The notes below the pieces were generated by a model. It saw only the letters and a program-made list of their open reading frames with translations. It was not told the origin of the DNA and searched no databases. A stretch of 64,000 bases of DNA from Ustulina deusta (Eukaryota; Ascomycota; Sordariomycetes; Xylariales; Xylariaceae): assembly GCA_023159155.1 (NCBI GenBank), contig JAJNNX010000006.1, forward strand, positions 1,426,001 through 1,490,000. Reading direction: 5' to 3'. How positions within the stretch are numbered: position 1 is the first letter of the stretch; the number at the start of each line of letters is the position of its first letter. Positions 12,301 through 23,800 of the stretch are shown here, piece after piece. A program made the position numbers and the translations under genes.

Positions 12301-12934
12301 TCTTTATTTTCTGTACTTCCTCTTCCTCACCCCTTGCCTCAGGTTTGGTCGATATATCAGAGCGCTTGTTCGCCAGATCTTCCAGTCTTTTTCGACTTAC
12401 CACCCACATTCCTTCTTGCCCGCCTCCGGCATACTTACACTCCTTTTATAGACTTCGGTTTCTCGCTCCTCGCACTCAATTCATCGACCTGCCGACCACT
12501 TGTGGCGATCCGACGCAATTGATTTGAGTCGATTCTTTCGCTCCTTCTACATTCACCATTCCAGTTCTTCTTCACCGGACGCCAGTCGTTCTTGATCCTG
12601 CCACTTCAACGTTCGCTCTAGTCAGCGTCCAGCCCAGGTGTTGATCGGTTGAAAAAAAGTTTCACTGTTGTATGACAATCCTGTCTCGACTTGACTCGCC
12701 TCACCAACTGGTCACCTCGTCCATCCGTTCCATTTACAGGCTATCGGGTTCCTGTAAACTGCTCGCCTTTGTGCCTGTCAACCTCGTCAGCACTATCGAT
12801 CTTCGAGCCAAATCCACACAAAGGTCAGTAAAGCGCGATTCGCCTGGTGGTCTGATCCCTTAATCTTAGTTGTTATTGTCCTCTTGTTTCCTTCTTAGAA
12901 GCAGACAAAGCTGGGTTCCTAGATCCCATCAAAC
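12300..12934 (+). promoter_or_regulatory. Pyrimidine-rich leader with a spliced 5' UTR intron
   Basis: Bases 12300-12600 are strongly C/T-rich on the plus strand, as is common just upstream of fungal genes. At 12824-12898 a plausible 75-nt intron runs from GTCAGT to CTTCTTAG. It lies before the micro-ORF at 12935 and would be a 5' UTR intron. The assignment rests on composition and splice signals only. Confidence 0.4.
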
Positions 12935-13057
12935 ATGAAGCAACTGGACAAAGAGTCACATGATGTTGATCTAAGCCGAGATCTTGTATCCGACTTCCCC
13001 TCCCCTGACGCATACAATGAGCCCCAGGCCTACAAGTCGTTGCTCACCTCCAAGTGA
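12935..13057 (+). CDS. Candidate 40-aa small protein, unknown function
   Basis: An ATG in a strong fungal context (CAAACATGA) opens a 40-residue frame beginning MKQLDKESHDVDLSRDL and ending KSLLTSK. It is acidic and hydrophilic, with no signal peptide or membrane segment. A C/T-rich leader and a likely 5' UTR intron precede it, and nothing downstream continues the frame, so it looks like a deliberate short gene. The CAP-family gene starts 194 bases downstream on the same strand. I do not recognise the protein. It could also be an upstream ORF or the last exon of a longer gene. Confidence 0.4.
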   Translation: MKQLDKESHDVDLSRDLVSDFPSPDAYNEPQAYKSLLTSK

Positions 13058-13250
13058 TCTTCCTTCTACAACCAGTGTTCATTCTTCATCCCCAAGCACC
13101 CAATGGCATAGCAACACTATGCAATAATCAACACATTCATTACAATACTTCTATTCTTACTATCCTTCAAACACTACGAAGCAGATATTCCTAGGCCATT
13201 CAATCTAACAGTATATACAGTTCGTCCCAAAATTTCGCTCAGTCGAAACC

Positions 13251-14266
13251 ATGAAGTCATCAATTTTCCTTGCGGCTACCAGTGCGGTGTTGGCCTTGGC
13301 CAACCCGCTTGACAAGCGCGTGCTGGAGACCGAAGTAGTTACGGCATACTATACTGTCACTGTAACTGGAGCTGCTCCTCAGGCCACGCCGACCCACGTA
13401 AAGGTGCGGCCTCAGCCTCAGCCTACCCAAGAAGAGTCACCCGTTGAGCAACCTGAGACCACCACGGTTCCTGAGACCACGGTCTCTGAGCCCACTACCA
13501 CATCGCAGCCAGTTGTTATTGTGACTGTGACTCCCGAGGAGTCTAAGCCAACCACTACTGTTCAAACTTCCGCTTCTAAACCCTCAACTGTCGTCGACAC
13601 CCCGGCCCAGGCCAGTGACCAGGCGTCGTCAGAGGGCGATTCGTTTGAGTCTGTAGCCGTATATCACCACAACATTCATCGCTCAAACCACTCCTCTCCC
13701 GAAGTGACCTGGAATGACAAGATCGCCGGATATGCGGCGAATACCGCAGCAACTTGCAAATTCGCACATGATATGTACGCGATAATTATCCCCAGGCTTG
13801 TTTTGGTACCCGCTGACATTTGAATAGGACCCAGGGTGATGGGGGTTATGGTCAGAACATTGCCCTGTGGGGTGTGAGCTCTGGCGCCGAGGAGTTAGGC
13901 GCCGCCGGTGCTGTCAAAATGGCCACCACTAACATGTGGTATGACGGCGAATTCAACAATTTTCTTCCCTCGTACTACGGCCAGGCTACTCCCGACATGA
14001 GCAACTTTGAATCATGGGGTCATCTGAGTCAGCTTGTTTGGGCTGGTACCACCAGTGTAGGCTGCCATGCTCAGTTCTGCCCCAAGGGTACTGCATACAG
14101 TAACTTGGACTCCTGGTACACTGTCTGCAATTACTCTCCCCCAGGTATGCTGTATTCTCGCGACCACCAGGCATCTTAATACTAACTATTTTCCCAAGGC
14201 AATGTCGGAGGTGCGTATGCTAAGAACATCAACCGGCCCAAGGGCGATGCATCCGTTGTTGTCTAA
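13251..14266 (+). CDS. Secreted CAP/SCP/PR-1-like protein (PRY type)
   Basis: Three exons (13251-13774, 13828-14144, 14199-14266) encode about 302 aa. A signal peptide (MKSSIFLAATSAVLALA) and a possible Kex2-type site (DKR) come first. A Pro/Thr/Ser-rich linker follows (residues about 40-135), then the CAP domain: HNIHRSNHSSPEVTWN, TCKFAHD, GYGQNIALW, the GHLSQLVWAGTTSVGC signature and WYTVCNY. CAP proteins of the PRY group bind and export sterols and fatty acids, and many plant- or insect-associated fungi secrete several. The His/Glu positions of the CAP cavity appear present. Introns are GTACGC...ATAG and GTATGC...CAAG. The linker length suggests a wall-associated or heavily O-glycosylated form. 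Family assignment is firm; ligand and role are not known. Confidence 0.88.
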
Positions 14267-16555
14267 GTTTCATACAATATCCACTGAGGTGGCGCTTTGC
14301 TAGACAGACACTAGCCCGTCTATCATGCATGGCATGTGTATACGAGAACTGAACTCAGGAGTTTATTCTGGGCAATGATTGCAACATTGGCATCGTGTTA
14401 TACAGATAAATATAGCTGCTAGACCACGTCAACTGCTGTCGATGACGATTCTACGCTTGCGATGAAACTAGCATCTAGCATGGATGGCGCCAGACCGATC
14501 AATCATGTCAGCATATATTTTCACTTCGTCGCCAGACTTAGCAACACCATCTGCATCACTTCTGGGGCTTGGGTCGAGCTTCTTGAAGTACAACCTCCTC
14601 TGAAGGTTGCGATGCATCTATTAAGTCTGGCTCCTGCTTTGGGGTTAAAGACAAACAATTTTGGACTTTCCACTTCCTGTATCTAGGCTCGTTCTTTTCT
14701 GACAACCAGTTTCTTGTCATTCAAATGGCAGTGTATAACGTGTTATCTGTGCATTATGCAAATCGACGAGATTTGATAATTGTTGATGTTTCCAGGAGTT
14801 GTTGATCAAGTGAATTCCGTTGCACGGAAACTTTTAAGGATTATATGTTTGTGAATGTATCCATGCACGTTTTTGCCTCGCCGAGAATAGGAGGCCACAA
14901 TGTCTACCATGACGTCGGCCTATGTATAACAGCTCAGGGTAAATGGTTTCTACTATCTTTGCCAATGAAGACGTATATCTAGTGGCTATTATTAAACCTC
15001 AGCAAGAAACCTTATCATGATCGAGAAGGATAGGCTTCCAGTTTCATGCTGTGGTGCATCGAAGCGCTCTTGTGGTTGTAGAACAGATTAAGGCAAGCCT
15101 TGGCCTAATTAAGAGTGATGCATGGCAAAGCCGCAGCGCTAGTGGGATAGAAAACGTGGACTGTCAGCGAGATGCCAGCCCGCAACTCTTTTCTAACGCA
15201 CACACACACCCGCACACACAAACATGTGTAAACATATATAGATATGTATAAACGCGGCTCGAAGAGCGGAATGGTACCATCACTTAAGGGGTTCCTCTGG
15301 GAGAAAAGCGCAGCTACAATTATAACTTGCTTTTGCTAGTTACCTTTCTTCATTCTGCTTGTTCTTGGTTGCGAGGTGTTGATAACAATGAGAGGTGGTT
15401 GTAATTACTAAGCCACCTGTGCTTTTAGGTGGCACTTTTTATTTATATATGATGACATAAAACATTAGTTAGTTGTAGCTACCTTATACTGTATTTTGTG
15501 CGCGCGGCTGTATTCAAGGGTGCTCACCTATGAATGTTACTTGTGCCTGTTGCTCAACTGAATAGTGGCGTTGACGCACAAATTAACCTCGTGGCTAATA
15601 TGGAAGTATCTTTTAAACCAGGTGTTACGAACCAATAGAGAGGAAAGGAGTTTACATTAGCCCTTCCTGCTTGTCTATCTTATTTTATGTTTATAATGTA
15701 AAGATGAATATAAAAAAGGTAGTACTAGGTAACACTCTAATACAATAGAGGATAAGCGGGTTAATCTTTAGCAAGTATAAGTCAAGGGCATAAAAGGCCT
15801 ATTTGGTGGGCATATCTACTTACTGAAATACCTACCTCCAAACCGGGAAATGTAGCTAAAATGGGATACTTGTACTGTCTTGTTAGCAGTCTTTGAAGTA
15901 TAGTTGGTTGCGAGTTATATCTATAACTATGTGTCCGTTATATCTGCTTTGAAAATCAATCATACTATCTGGGGTGCTTGGGAACAACCTGGTTCTTACT
16001 CGGGAAGGGGAATGAAGAAGTAGTGTACTTGTGTGCAGGGATTTATGCTATTCTTGTATCTGTCAGATCTACTCAAGACACGGCAGTTTTCGGGTTTGTT
16101 GTCTGGTGGCTGATCAAGATAAAATGTGGAGGTGAGTTATCAGATCATGAATGATGTGATTTGCCTAACATGATCTACACTAGGCGGGATCCTTGACATC
16201 TTAACATATCAGAGAAAGGGGCTCAATTATCACTGATATGACTTGAATAATATTACTAAGATTTGAACAGTGAATACTCAAGCCTTATATTTTGCAACAC
16301 TTATGAAATAAGGCTACTTCTTAAGTAGGTAAGCATATATGTAGCCTTGTGTGGTCTTATTGCTTCAATCTTGACTAGGTATAATACTAAGTAAAACGCC
16401 TTGGACTTTCTTGTTGTCTTAATCTGTGAGCACACACTTCATCCTCCTTTCTAGCTCCCTGACTTCCATAAATTTTGATACCAAATCCTAGGGCTGGTAG
16501 TTAAGCGGACTCATACTATTTTTAGGACATAAATGGCAATAATCAATGCCTTTTT

Positions 16556-16578
16556 GGGGGGGAGGGGGGAGGGGGGTG
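16556..16578 (+). other. G-rich tract, possible G-quadruplex
   Basis: Three G-runs of six or seven bases separated by single A residues, plus a final short run, lie in otherwise unremarkable intergenic sequence. The long runs could fold as a G-quadruplex in the plus strand. No gene start is nearby to suggest a regulatory role. Confidence 0.4.
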
Positions 16579-16667
16579 GCTTCTATCAGCATACACATGT
16601 CGATTTTGGGTTCTATACCTGAGTGGATGGTCTTATCGGTTATTTTAGGATACTGTACAAGGGAACA

Positions 16668-16748
16668 AGGGACAGTGCCTATATTACCACTCACGGTGGT
16701 TCACATGTCAATTATCTCTCTCCATCCCTTCTACCTACAACATCAATC
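16668..16748 (+). repeat. Degenerate dispersed repeat, copy 1
   Basis: Shares ordered blocks with 43959-44046: GGACAGTGCCTATATTAC, CTCACGGT, CATGTCAATTA, CTCTCTCCA and TACAACATCAA, separated by small indels. Neither copy has a coding frame or clear terminal repeats. It looks like a fragment of an old, diverged mobile element. Confidence 0.6.
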
Positions 16749-18381
16749 TCTCTATTGCCATTCAACGATACCTACCTTTGTAATCGCCCTCTCCGTGGAG
16801 GCGCGGACGACGGAGTAGTTGCTGCGGGCTACGGATGCAAGTCTGAGACAAAGTTGAGGAGTGGAGTCAGACAAAGACGATGCGTCATACACAACAGACA
16901 AAAACCACATTATGCAGAGAATAACTTTAGCAATTCTGTTTACCATGGCTTGTGGGCAAAAGAGGGCTATCTCGGTCCGACATGCACTGCGAAATAGTTT
17001 AAATATACTACTATCCCTACTATCAGTATGCCCGTCCATTACCTAGGTAGGTACACTATGTTTACTGTATGCGCCAGTGCAAATCGCAACCTAATAAGTG
17101 CTGTCTTTTAGGCCCGCAAACAGCGGGTCGGCAAGGAGTAATCCCGTGTGCACAATACCAAGACATTGGTAAGAGTCGAGACAGACGTCCCGGGATTGAA
17201 GATAAAGGATGTGACATGACGTGTTTGCGGGTTTGCGCAACCTGCCACCTCATCCACATTCCCAGTGACAACAGGATATCGGAGACGTAGTCGATGTAAT
17301 CGGAACTCGGCACCGGTTGTTATAGGCCTGCATTACATTGCCGACCTTATGTAGGCACTGCAGTAGTGTACAGGACAGCCAGTATTATGGTCTTGGCAAT
17401 TAGACTGCGCCTGTCAAACAAAACCCATGACGTTTTTTATCTTCAAGGAATGGGCATGCCTACATGTATTCGGTACACTACACTAACTACACTACGCTAC
17501 GCTACAATACACTATGAGGGCACACTAGGATGGAGTGTATAGAGCTGGGGGCTGTCTAGTCTGCGAACCAGGCCTTTTCAAGCAACACCTACTCAGCTGC
17601 CTAGGCCGTACACAGTTACACAGTGACACTGCGCTCAGCGCAATAATGGATGGGTGCATCTGCGCTGATCCGCCTGGGGAACCTCAAAAGACAAAGAGGG
17701 TGGCCCGTTAATCTATTTGTCTGAGGTACACTCAATCGTTCACCCGGGTTTTGTTGACGGTGCGGCTTGAGTATATTAAGGTGCTCCCTATCCAGGATAC
17801 ACCCATCCTGCACATATCCTGCAGACGCTTGCATACCCGGCCCAACCCAAATATCTCTCCTCTGCCTGCCGTGCACTGCCGTGTGGTGGCCGGAGCTCAT
17901 CGCCATTCGCATCGTCCGAGTGCACTAGGTACAGCATATCGATTCTTCATTTGCCATGCCGATCCGCTTCAAGTGAAGCCCACTGCCACCCCACCGAATG
18001 GTCAACACCTCCAATTGAACTCACCGACATACTTGCCTCTTCGCCTTGGCGATGCTTGGCGATGCTTGGCTACTCCCGGCCTGCCTCAGCTCAACGCACT
18101 AGGATGCCAGAAGCGAAAGGGGGAGTTCCTGTCACCTCCGCCTCTCGATTCTTCTTTTCTCGAGCATTCTTCACCCTCGTCGTTCGTTACCTACGCCTCT
18201 GCATTGTGTCCTCGCGACAGGCAAACCCTCTCGCTTTCTCTTCTCCATTCACCCACAGTCACTCCTTTAAATACATATCTTGTTGTACAGTCAGGCACAT
18301 ACGTAACCCCTGTTCCATATTCGTCACCCGCTTCCTACCGTTCCAATAGTTTATCGCCGTACACATCGCATCGCCCCCAAG

Positions 18382-19686
18382 ATGGACAAGTTACCGGCTT
18401 TTCCCTCTTTTCCCAAGCACTTGCAAGAGACGACTACGAACGTTTTGTCTGTCGTCATGGCAAGGAAGCGGCTGCTTGTTTTTCTATTCGTGCCTCTGGT
18501 GCTCATTGGTAAGCCCGTGTTCCAGTCCTACCATGACCCACAGGCATGTCGCTAACGCCGCGCAACAGGGCTGTTTTTCACTGGCACCGTAAGCGATAGC
18601 GAATGGTCGCAATCGATAGGTACTGGATTCAAGAACGGCGTCAGCTACGTGACGGGCGATGGACAGTCGCCTGGCCAGTTCAGCGGCGGTGGTGTCACAT
18701 ATGTATCGGGCAACAGCTCCCTCGGCCATGGCACCACCAAGTTCTGGAAAAGCAAGCCATACAAGCGCCCTGGCTACGAGCTCCCCTTGGCTGACGGCAT
18801 GCCGCTGCGCATCATGGCCCTGGGCGCGTCGACAACTCGCGGTGACAGCCCCGAGAAGGGTATCGACAACAACGGCTTCCGTCGACCTCTGCGAGAGAAG
18901 CTCACCCAGATCGGTAATCCTGTTAACTTTGTCGGTACTCAGCGCCTCGGCAACATGACCGACAACGACATCGAGGCATACCCAGGCGTGCCCACCCACA
19001 GAATCCATGCCCATGCCGAAAAGGCAGTGCCCTCGAGAAAACCCAACCTGTTTCTCATTAATGCCGGCTCCAACGACTGCTTCCAGCATATCGACATCGA
19101 CAACTTCTATAAGCGATACGATGCTCTCGTCCAGTACTGTCTAAACGCCTCTCCACGATCCACCGTTATCGTTTCCACGATTCTTCCTACATGGGATAAG
19201 CGCTTCAATGGCCGAGAAGACGTCTGGCGCGTCAACCCACAGATTCGGAGGCTCGCGAAGATTTACCAGGCGCAAGGAAAACCCGTCGTTCTGGCTGAGC
19301 TCCAGGGTCCGGACGGTATTCAGGACGGAAATATTGCCGAGGATGGCATGCATCCTGGCACAGCCGGTTACGAGATGATGGCGACTAAGATGTTCGAAGC
19401 GATCGTTGAGGCGGATGCCAGGGGCTTCCTGCAAACACCAGAGCCGATCATGGGCATCCTCGACGATGGTGACGAGGAGCGAAAAGATGATCTCTATTAT
19501 GCCCATTTAGAACAACAGCAAGCGTTTGACAACGCCACCATGTTAGCCGAGCAGGCCGAGATGGACAGGATGACGGCGGAGCTTGCTGCGATGCATGTAC
19601 AGGAATTGGAAAAGCAACCAGAGAAGCAGACGAGACACTCGCGTCGAAACAGGGAGCACAGATTCCCTCAGATGCAAGTAGTATAA
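18382..19686 (+). CDS. Membrane-anchored SGNH/GDSL hydrolase
   Basis: Two exons (18382-18508, 18569-19686) encode about 414 aa. I chose the ATG at 18382 (context CCAAGATGG); a second in-frame ATG lies 25 codons later. A hydrophobic segment at residues about 30-47 with Arg/Lys before it predicts a type II membrane protein or signal anchor. SGNH blocks follow: MALGASTTRGD (block I, Ser about 130), a Gly in the FVGTQRLGN region, NAGSNDC (block III, Asn about 211) and DGMHPG (block V, Asp about 301 and His about 304), giving a complete catalytic set. SGNH enzymes are esterases or lipases, often deacetylating polysaccharides. The C-terminal 80 residues are acidic, then basic and helical, which is unusual for a plain secreted esterase. 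Substrate is not predictable. Confidence 0.85.
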
Positions 19687-20813
19687 ATAGTGTGTATAGT
19701 GATTTGTGTACAGCGAAAAGAGGACGACCGGAGTCTTGTGTGTAACACGGCACCTATAAACGACTTGTCTACGATGTCACGGCTTCATTTGCTTCGTGGG
19801 CAGCCATACGATGTACCTACATAGAGAGTATTATAATATTTGGAGATCGGGGGAGGAGAGGGCGTCGGATTTTGGAAAGGATATACCACGATATAAAAAC
19901 TGACTTTGCTTCCTTACATGGCTCGACAGACATTCCTACTCTGCTGTTACATTAAGTAATCGAGGAATTCATATAAGTTAGTTTAAGTAGGTAGTTTTAG
20001 ATCGGAACTCCGTGGGGAGGTTAGTAGTTAGGTGCGACGTGCGTTGCCGAGGACCATCATGTGTTTTCGCCTACTTGTAGAGGGACATGGGGAGATATAC
20101 ACTTTCTAAGTAGCCTGAGCAGTCAGTGGCATTCAAAAGTTCTTGATTTTCGAAAAAATATACAGAAAAAAAAATAAAAAAAATAAAAAAATAAATGGTG
20201 TTGTTGTTGTGCATCCATAAAATTCAGTTATACATCATCATGGTATGGCACCTGGTCCTAGTCGTGGGCAGATCACTCTCTCCATCTGCGCCACGCCGCC
20301 ATTTTAATCCTCGGTAATCGATCGACATCTGTACCACCAACCGTTATAACATACCGGTGGTGTGGTGGTGGTGCATAGGAGTGGGTAGTAGTATCCTGTA
20401 CTACATACTCCCAAGCCAGTGACCAATTGATAGGGCATGATCCGAGACATGACGAAAAGTGAAAAGCGCAATTGCCGGTAGTGTGTCCCCGTAACAAGCG
20501 CCGTCTCCTTCTCCCTTGTAATTTCTCCCTTCTTTTCTCCTGACCGCCAGACAAGCCAGCAAACAACAACCGAACCACCACGAGCAGCAGGCGAACAACG
20601 AATGCTGGGTGGCGCGAACTAGGATATACACATACGTAAAGTTGCGACATACCTCAGGCGCGCGTACACAAACCATGGCGCGCCAGTTATAGCCATCTGC
20701 AACGCGCTTGTCTAGCCTGCCCACCGTATCTGCTAGCAGAAACTCAATTACGCGACAATACTGGCCATCTCGCCTTATTGCCCCTTTCGCCGCTGCTGCC
20801 GCCGAATCGAGGA
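19687..20813. other. Intergenic region upstream of the ankyrin-CorA gene
   Basis: No gene seen. Contains an A-rich stretch (20154-20195) and GTTGTTGTTG-type and GGTGGTG simple repeats. The last few hundred bases are presumably the promoter and leader of the downstream gene. Confidence 0.5.
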
Positions 20814-23800
20814 ATGGCTTCGCAGGCCAGTGTTGCGAGCAGTCAGCCCGACCCGCGCCACCTGCGAATCATCGCTGCCTCAGCCCAAGCCAACGAAGCC
20901 CGTGTCCGAGATATCCTTGCCGAAGAACCCCCCTGGACCTCGTCCACCGACCTCGACGCGCTACGCCAGGCACTGCAGAAAGTCGCCGCGCGCGGCAAAC
21001 TCTCCATCGTGTGTCTCCTCATTGAACACGGCGCCGATGTAAACCCCAAGCGCGACATCGAGATCCCTGCGCTCGTGAAAGCCGCCGAGGCTGGCAACGT
21101 CGCCGTCGTCTCTGAATTGCTCGAGCACAACGCCGACCCAAACGCCCGTAACCGATCAGGCCAGACGGCATTGTTCATTGCCGCTATCAAGGGCCACAAT
21201 AAGGTGGTGGAGGCTTTGGCCCGCGGTCGTGCCGACGTGAATGCCAAAGACAAGGAGGGCAGATCCCCTCTTCTCTATCTTGCGTCTGAAAAGAAAACCA
21301 AGGCAAAATGGACGATTGAGACCTTGCGCCTGCTACTCCGGCACGGCGCCGACTTGGAGGTGCGCGATCACATTGGCCGGACGCCGCTCTTGTGGGCTGC
21401 TACCAATAGCAATATTGAGCTTGCAAGGTTCCTGCTTGAGAACGATGCCGATGTTGCTACGGCGAACAATCGCGGGCGCACAGCACTACACCTGTCGGCT
21501 GAGAGCAACGACGACGAGCACCGTGACGAGATGATAAAACTGCTGCTCAGTTACAACGCGAACCCTGAAGCCACGAGTGATGGAGGCTGGACACCTCTCC
21601 ATAACGCCGCCCAGAGCGGATATCTGTCTGTTGTCGCTCTATTGCTCGGAACCAAAGCAAAAGTGAATGCTGAACTATCGAATGGGATGACACCCCTGCA
21701 GTATGTCCATTCCCGTTGACCCCTCCATCTTCCTACTTGACTTCATGAGTACTGATCTTATCCGGCTAGTTGGGCTGCATTCAACGGCTTCGAAGATATT
21801 GTAAAGCTTCTGTTAACAAGGCCTGATGTAAATACTGCTATGAAAGACGGATTTGACCGAACACCCATGTTGTGTGCTGCTGAGAAGCATCACGCGGAGA
21901 TTGTCCAACTATTATCACCTGCACGAACGGCGAATAGACTGTCCGCTCTTGAAGAAAGTGCCTGTAAAGCCTTTGAGGCGACAGTTGTGGATTTCGGGCA
22001 GTTCGAGAAGAAACAGCTTGTATCTAAGTACTCAGTTTACGACCTGTTGTACAGCTGGAACAACGAACTTGATAAACCACGAGTCTCGACATTGACCAAG
22101 AATATACATTACAAACCCGACTTTAGATGGATTCATCTCCCCGCCAATAATGTATATTGTGAATCCTCCTCATGTCACCTTAGATATCGGCTAACATCGA
22201 ATCATAGATTGCGTGGGTGGAGGTAATTTGATCCTCCTCTGTTCTGTGAATGTTATGTTTTGACGCATTGCTAGACCCTCTTAGCCAAGTCTTTTATAGA
22301 AGCTGGACACCGAGATATTGAATCCTTCAAGGCATTGGAAAAGTGTTTTGATCAGGAGCATAGAGTAAGTAATTCTTGGTTCATCATCTCGTCGTTGTAT
22401 ATGGGAGGTGGGTTGGAATGAAGGCTTCTCTGTTTGAGCTTGGATTATGTCTTGGAAGCTTTGCACGTACCCGAAACACTCACGGGCCACTCTCAAAATG
22501 AATTACTAACATTGATGGTTGCAGGGACCATTCGCCCATGCCCATTTCATGCGACCTTTCTGCCATCGCATACCATCACCACGAAGAGACGTACCGGACA
22601 AGAAGGAGGAGAAACTATTGACTACCCTGTCCGAAGACCCATCGGAGCTTAGTACAAAGCCATTGCAGGATGGTAACGCCACCATATCCAGGAATTCATC
22701 AGATGTTCAGGATGATTCCGCGTCAAAATCCGAGACAAAGAAGAAGAGTAAATCTGAACAGATTGCTGAACGGCACCCGAAGAAACAGAAGCGAGCTAAA
22801 GGACCGCCTGGCAATCCTCCTCAGAGGCAAGACAGCATTGCGAGTAGTGGGAGTGGGAAGCTCTCGTTGTCTCTTCCTTGGGATACACCAGTACGTATTC
22901 CGCAGTCATTTGTTTGCCGTTTTGAGAAAGCATTTCCCCTCACATGCTTCTGTATGCTCTTGAACTTTGAAGAATAAGTCTTTTTTTTTTTTTTTTTTTT
23001 TCTTGAGTTACAGGGTTCAATTTCTAACTACTGAATTCTTGTAGCGTCATGCTGCCACACATGGGAAAATCGTGCTATTTGTAAGGTGTGTGCTTGGCCA
23101 TTAGGGATTCCTACTAATCTCATGTAGATGCCCTTCTTGCATTACGAAACTGATGAGAGGCGTCGAGAGATGAGCGATACTATTAACCGCATATATAGAA
23201 AGAAACTGCACATTGATTCCCCTAACAGAGACTCTTTGCTTATTCAGGCGTACTTGAACAACACTCCGCGATTACATCCACGCAGAACTCTCGATCAGTT
23301 TTTCTATCATGGCATTGATACGTCGGCTCGAGACACGGATCAGTATGCAGTCTTTCATTTCCTTGTTTCTTCTCTTCATGTCTGGCAATCTTTCTGTGAC
23401 CATCGTTCCTACATATCTCTGGGATCAGTCTTAGGATGACTACTATGCTATAGCAATCGCTGACCCCGAGTTTCCGATAGGGTTGTATATCGCTTTTGCA
23501 AGAGATCTGGAATTGAGGAGAAGGTGTTCATGGTCGATCAACTATGGCTCTGGGTTATTGGGAAAGGTATAGAGTTTGGCTCCGACATTTGTAGTTGTGA
23601 ACTGACAATTCTTAGATCTGGTCATCACGTGTTTCCCCCAGCGTTGGGACCAGCCCAAGAACGACCCATTGAACGTTTTAGACGGAATTATTGAAGAGAC
23701 GAATGCGAAAACTCGACCGCCAATTCAGTCCGTCTACGACCTCGCTATGCTGATCACGAGTCGGTGCTCAGGGATGTTTGACCGCAACCGGCTCGATGAC

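Larger units (their letters stand above)
14267..18381. other. 4.1-kb intergenic region
   Basis: No convincing gene. It contains a CA-rich microsatellite (about 15199-15222), a G-rich tract (16556-16578), one copy of a degenerate dispersed repeat (16668-16748), a TACACTAC-type simple repeat (17473-17512), and a C/T-rich leader at 18130-18260 that probably belongs to the SGNH-hydrolase gene. Confidence 0.5.

Noticed and set aside
17751..18512. 253-aa frame upstream of the SGNH hydrolase
   Set aside because: Overlaps the C/T-rich leader and first exon of the hydrolase in another frame, with no motifs.
18484..19089. 201-aa minus-strand frame in the SGNH gene
   Set aside because: Antisense shadow of a GC-biased coding exon.
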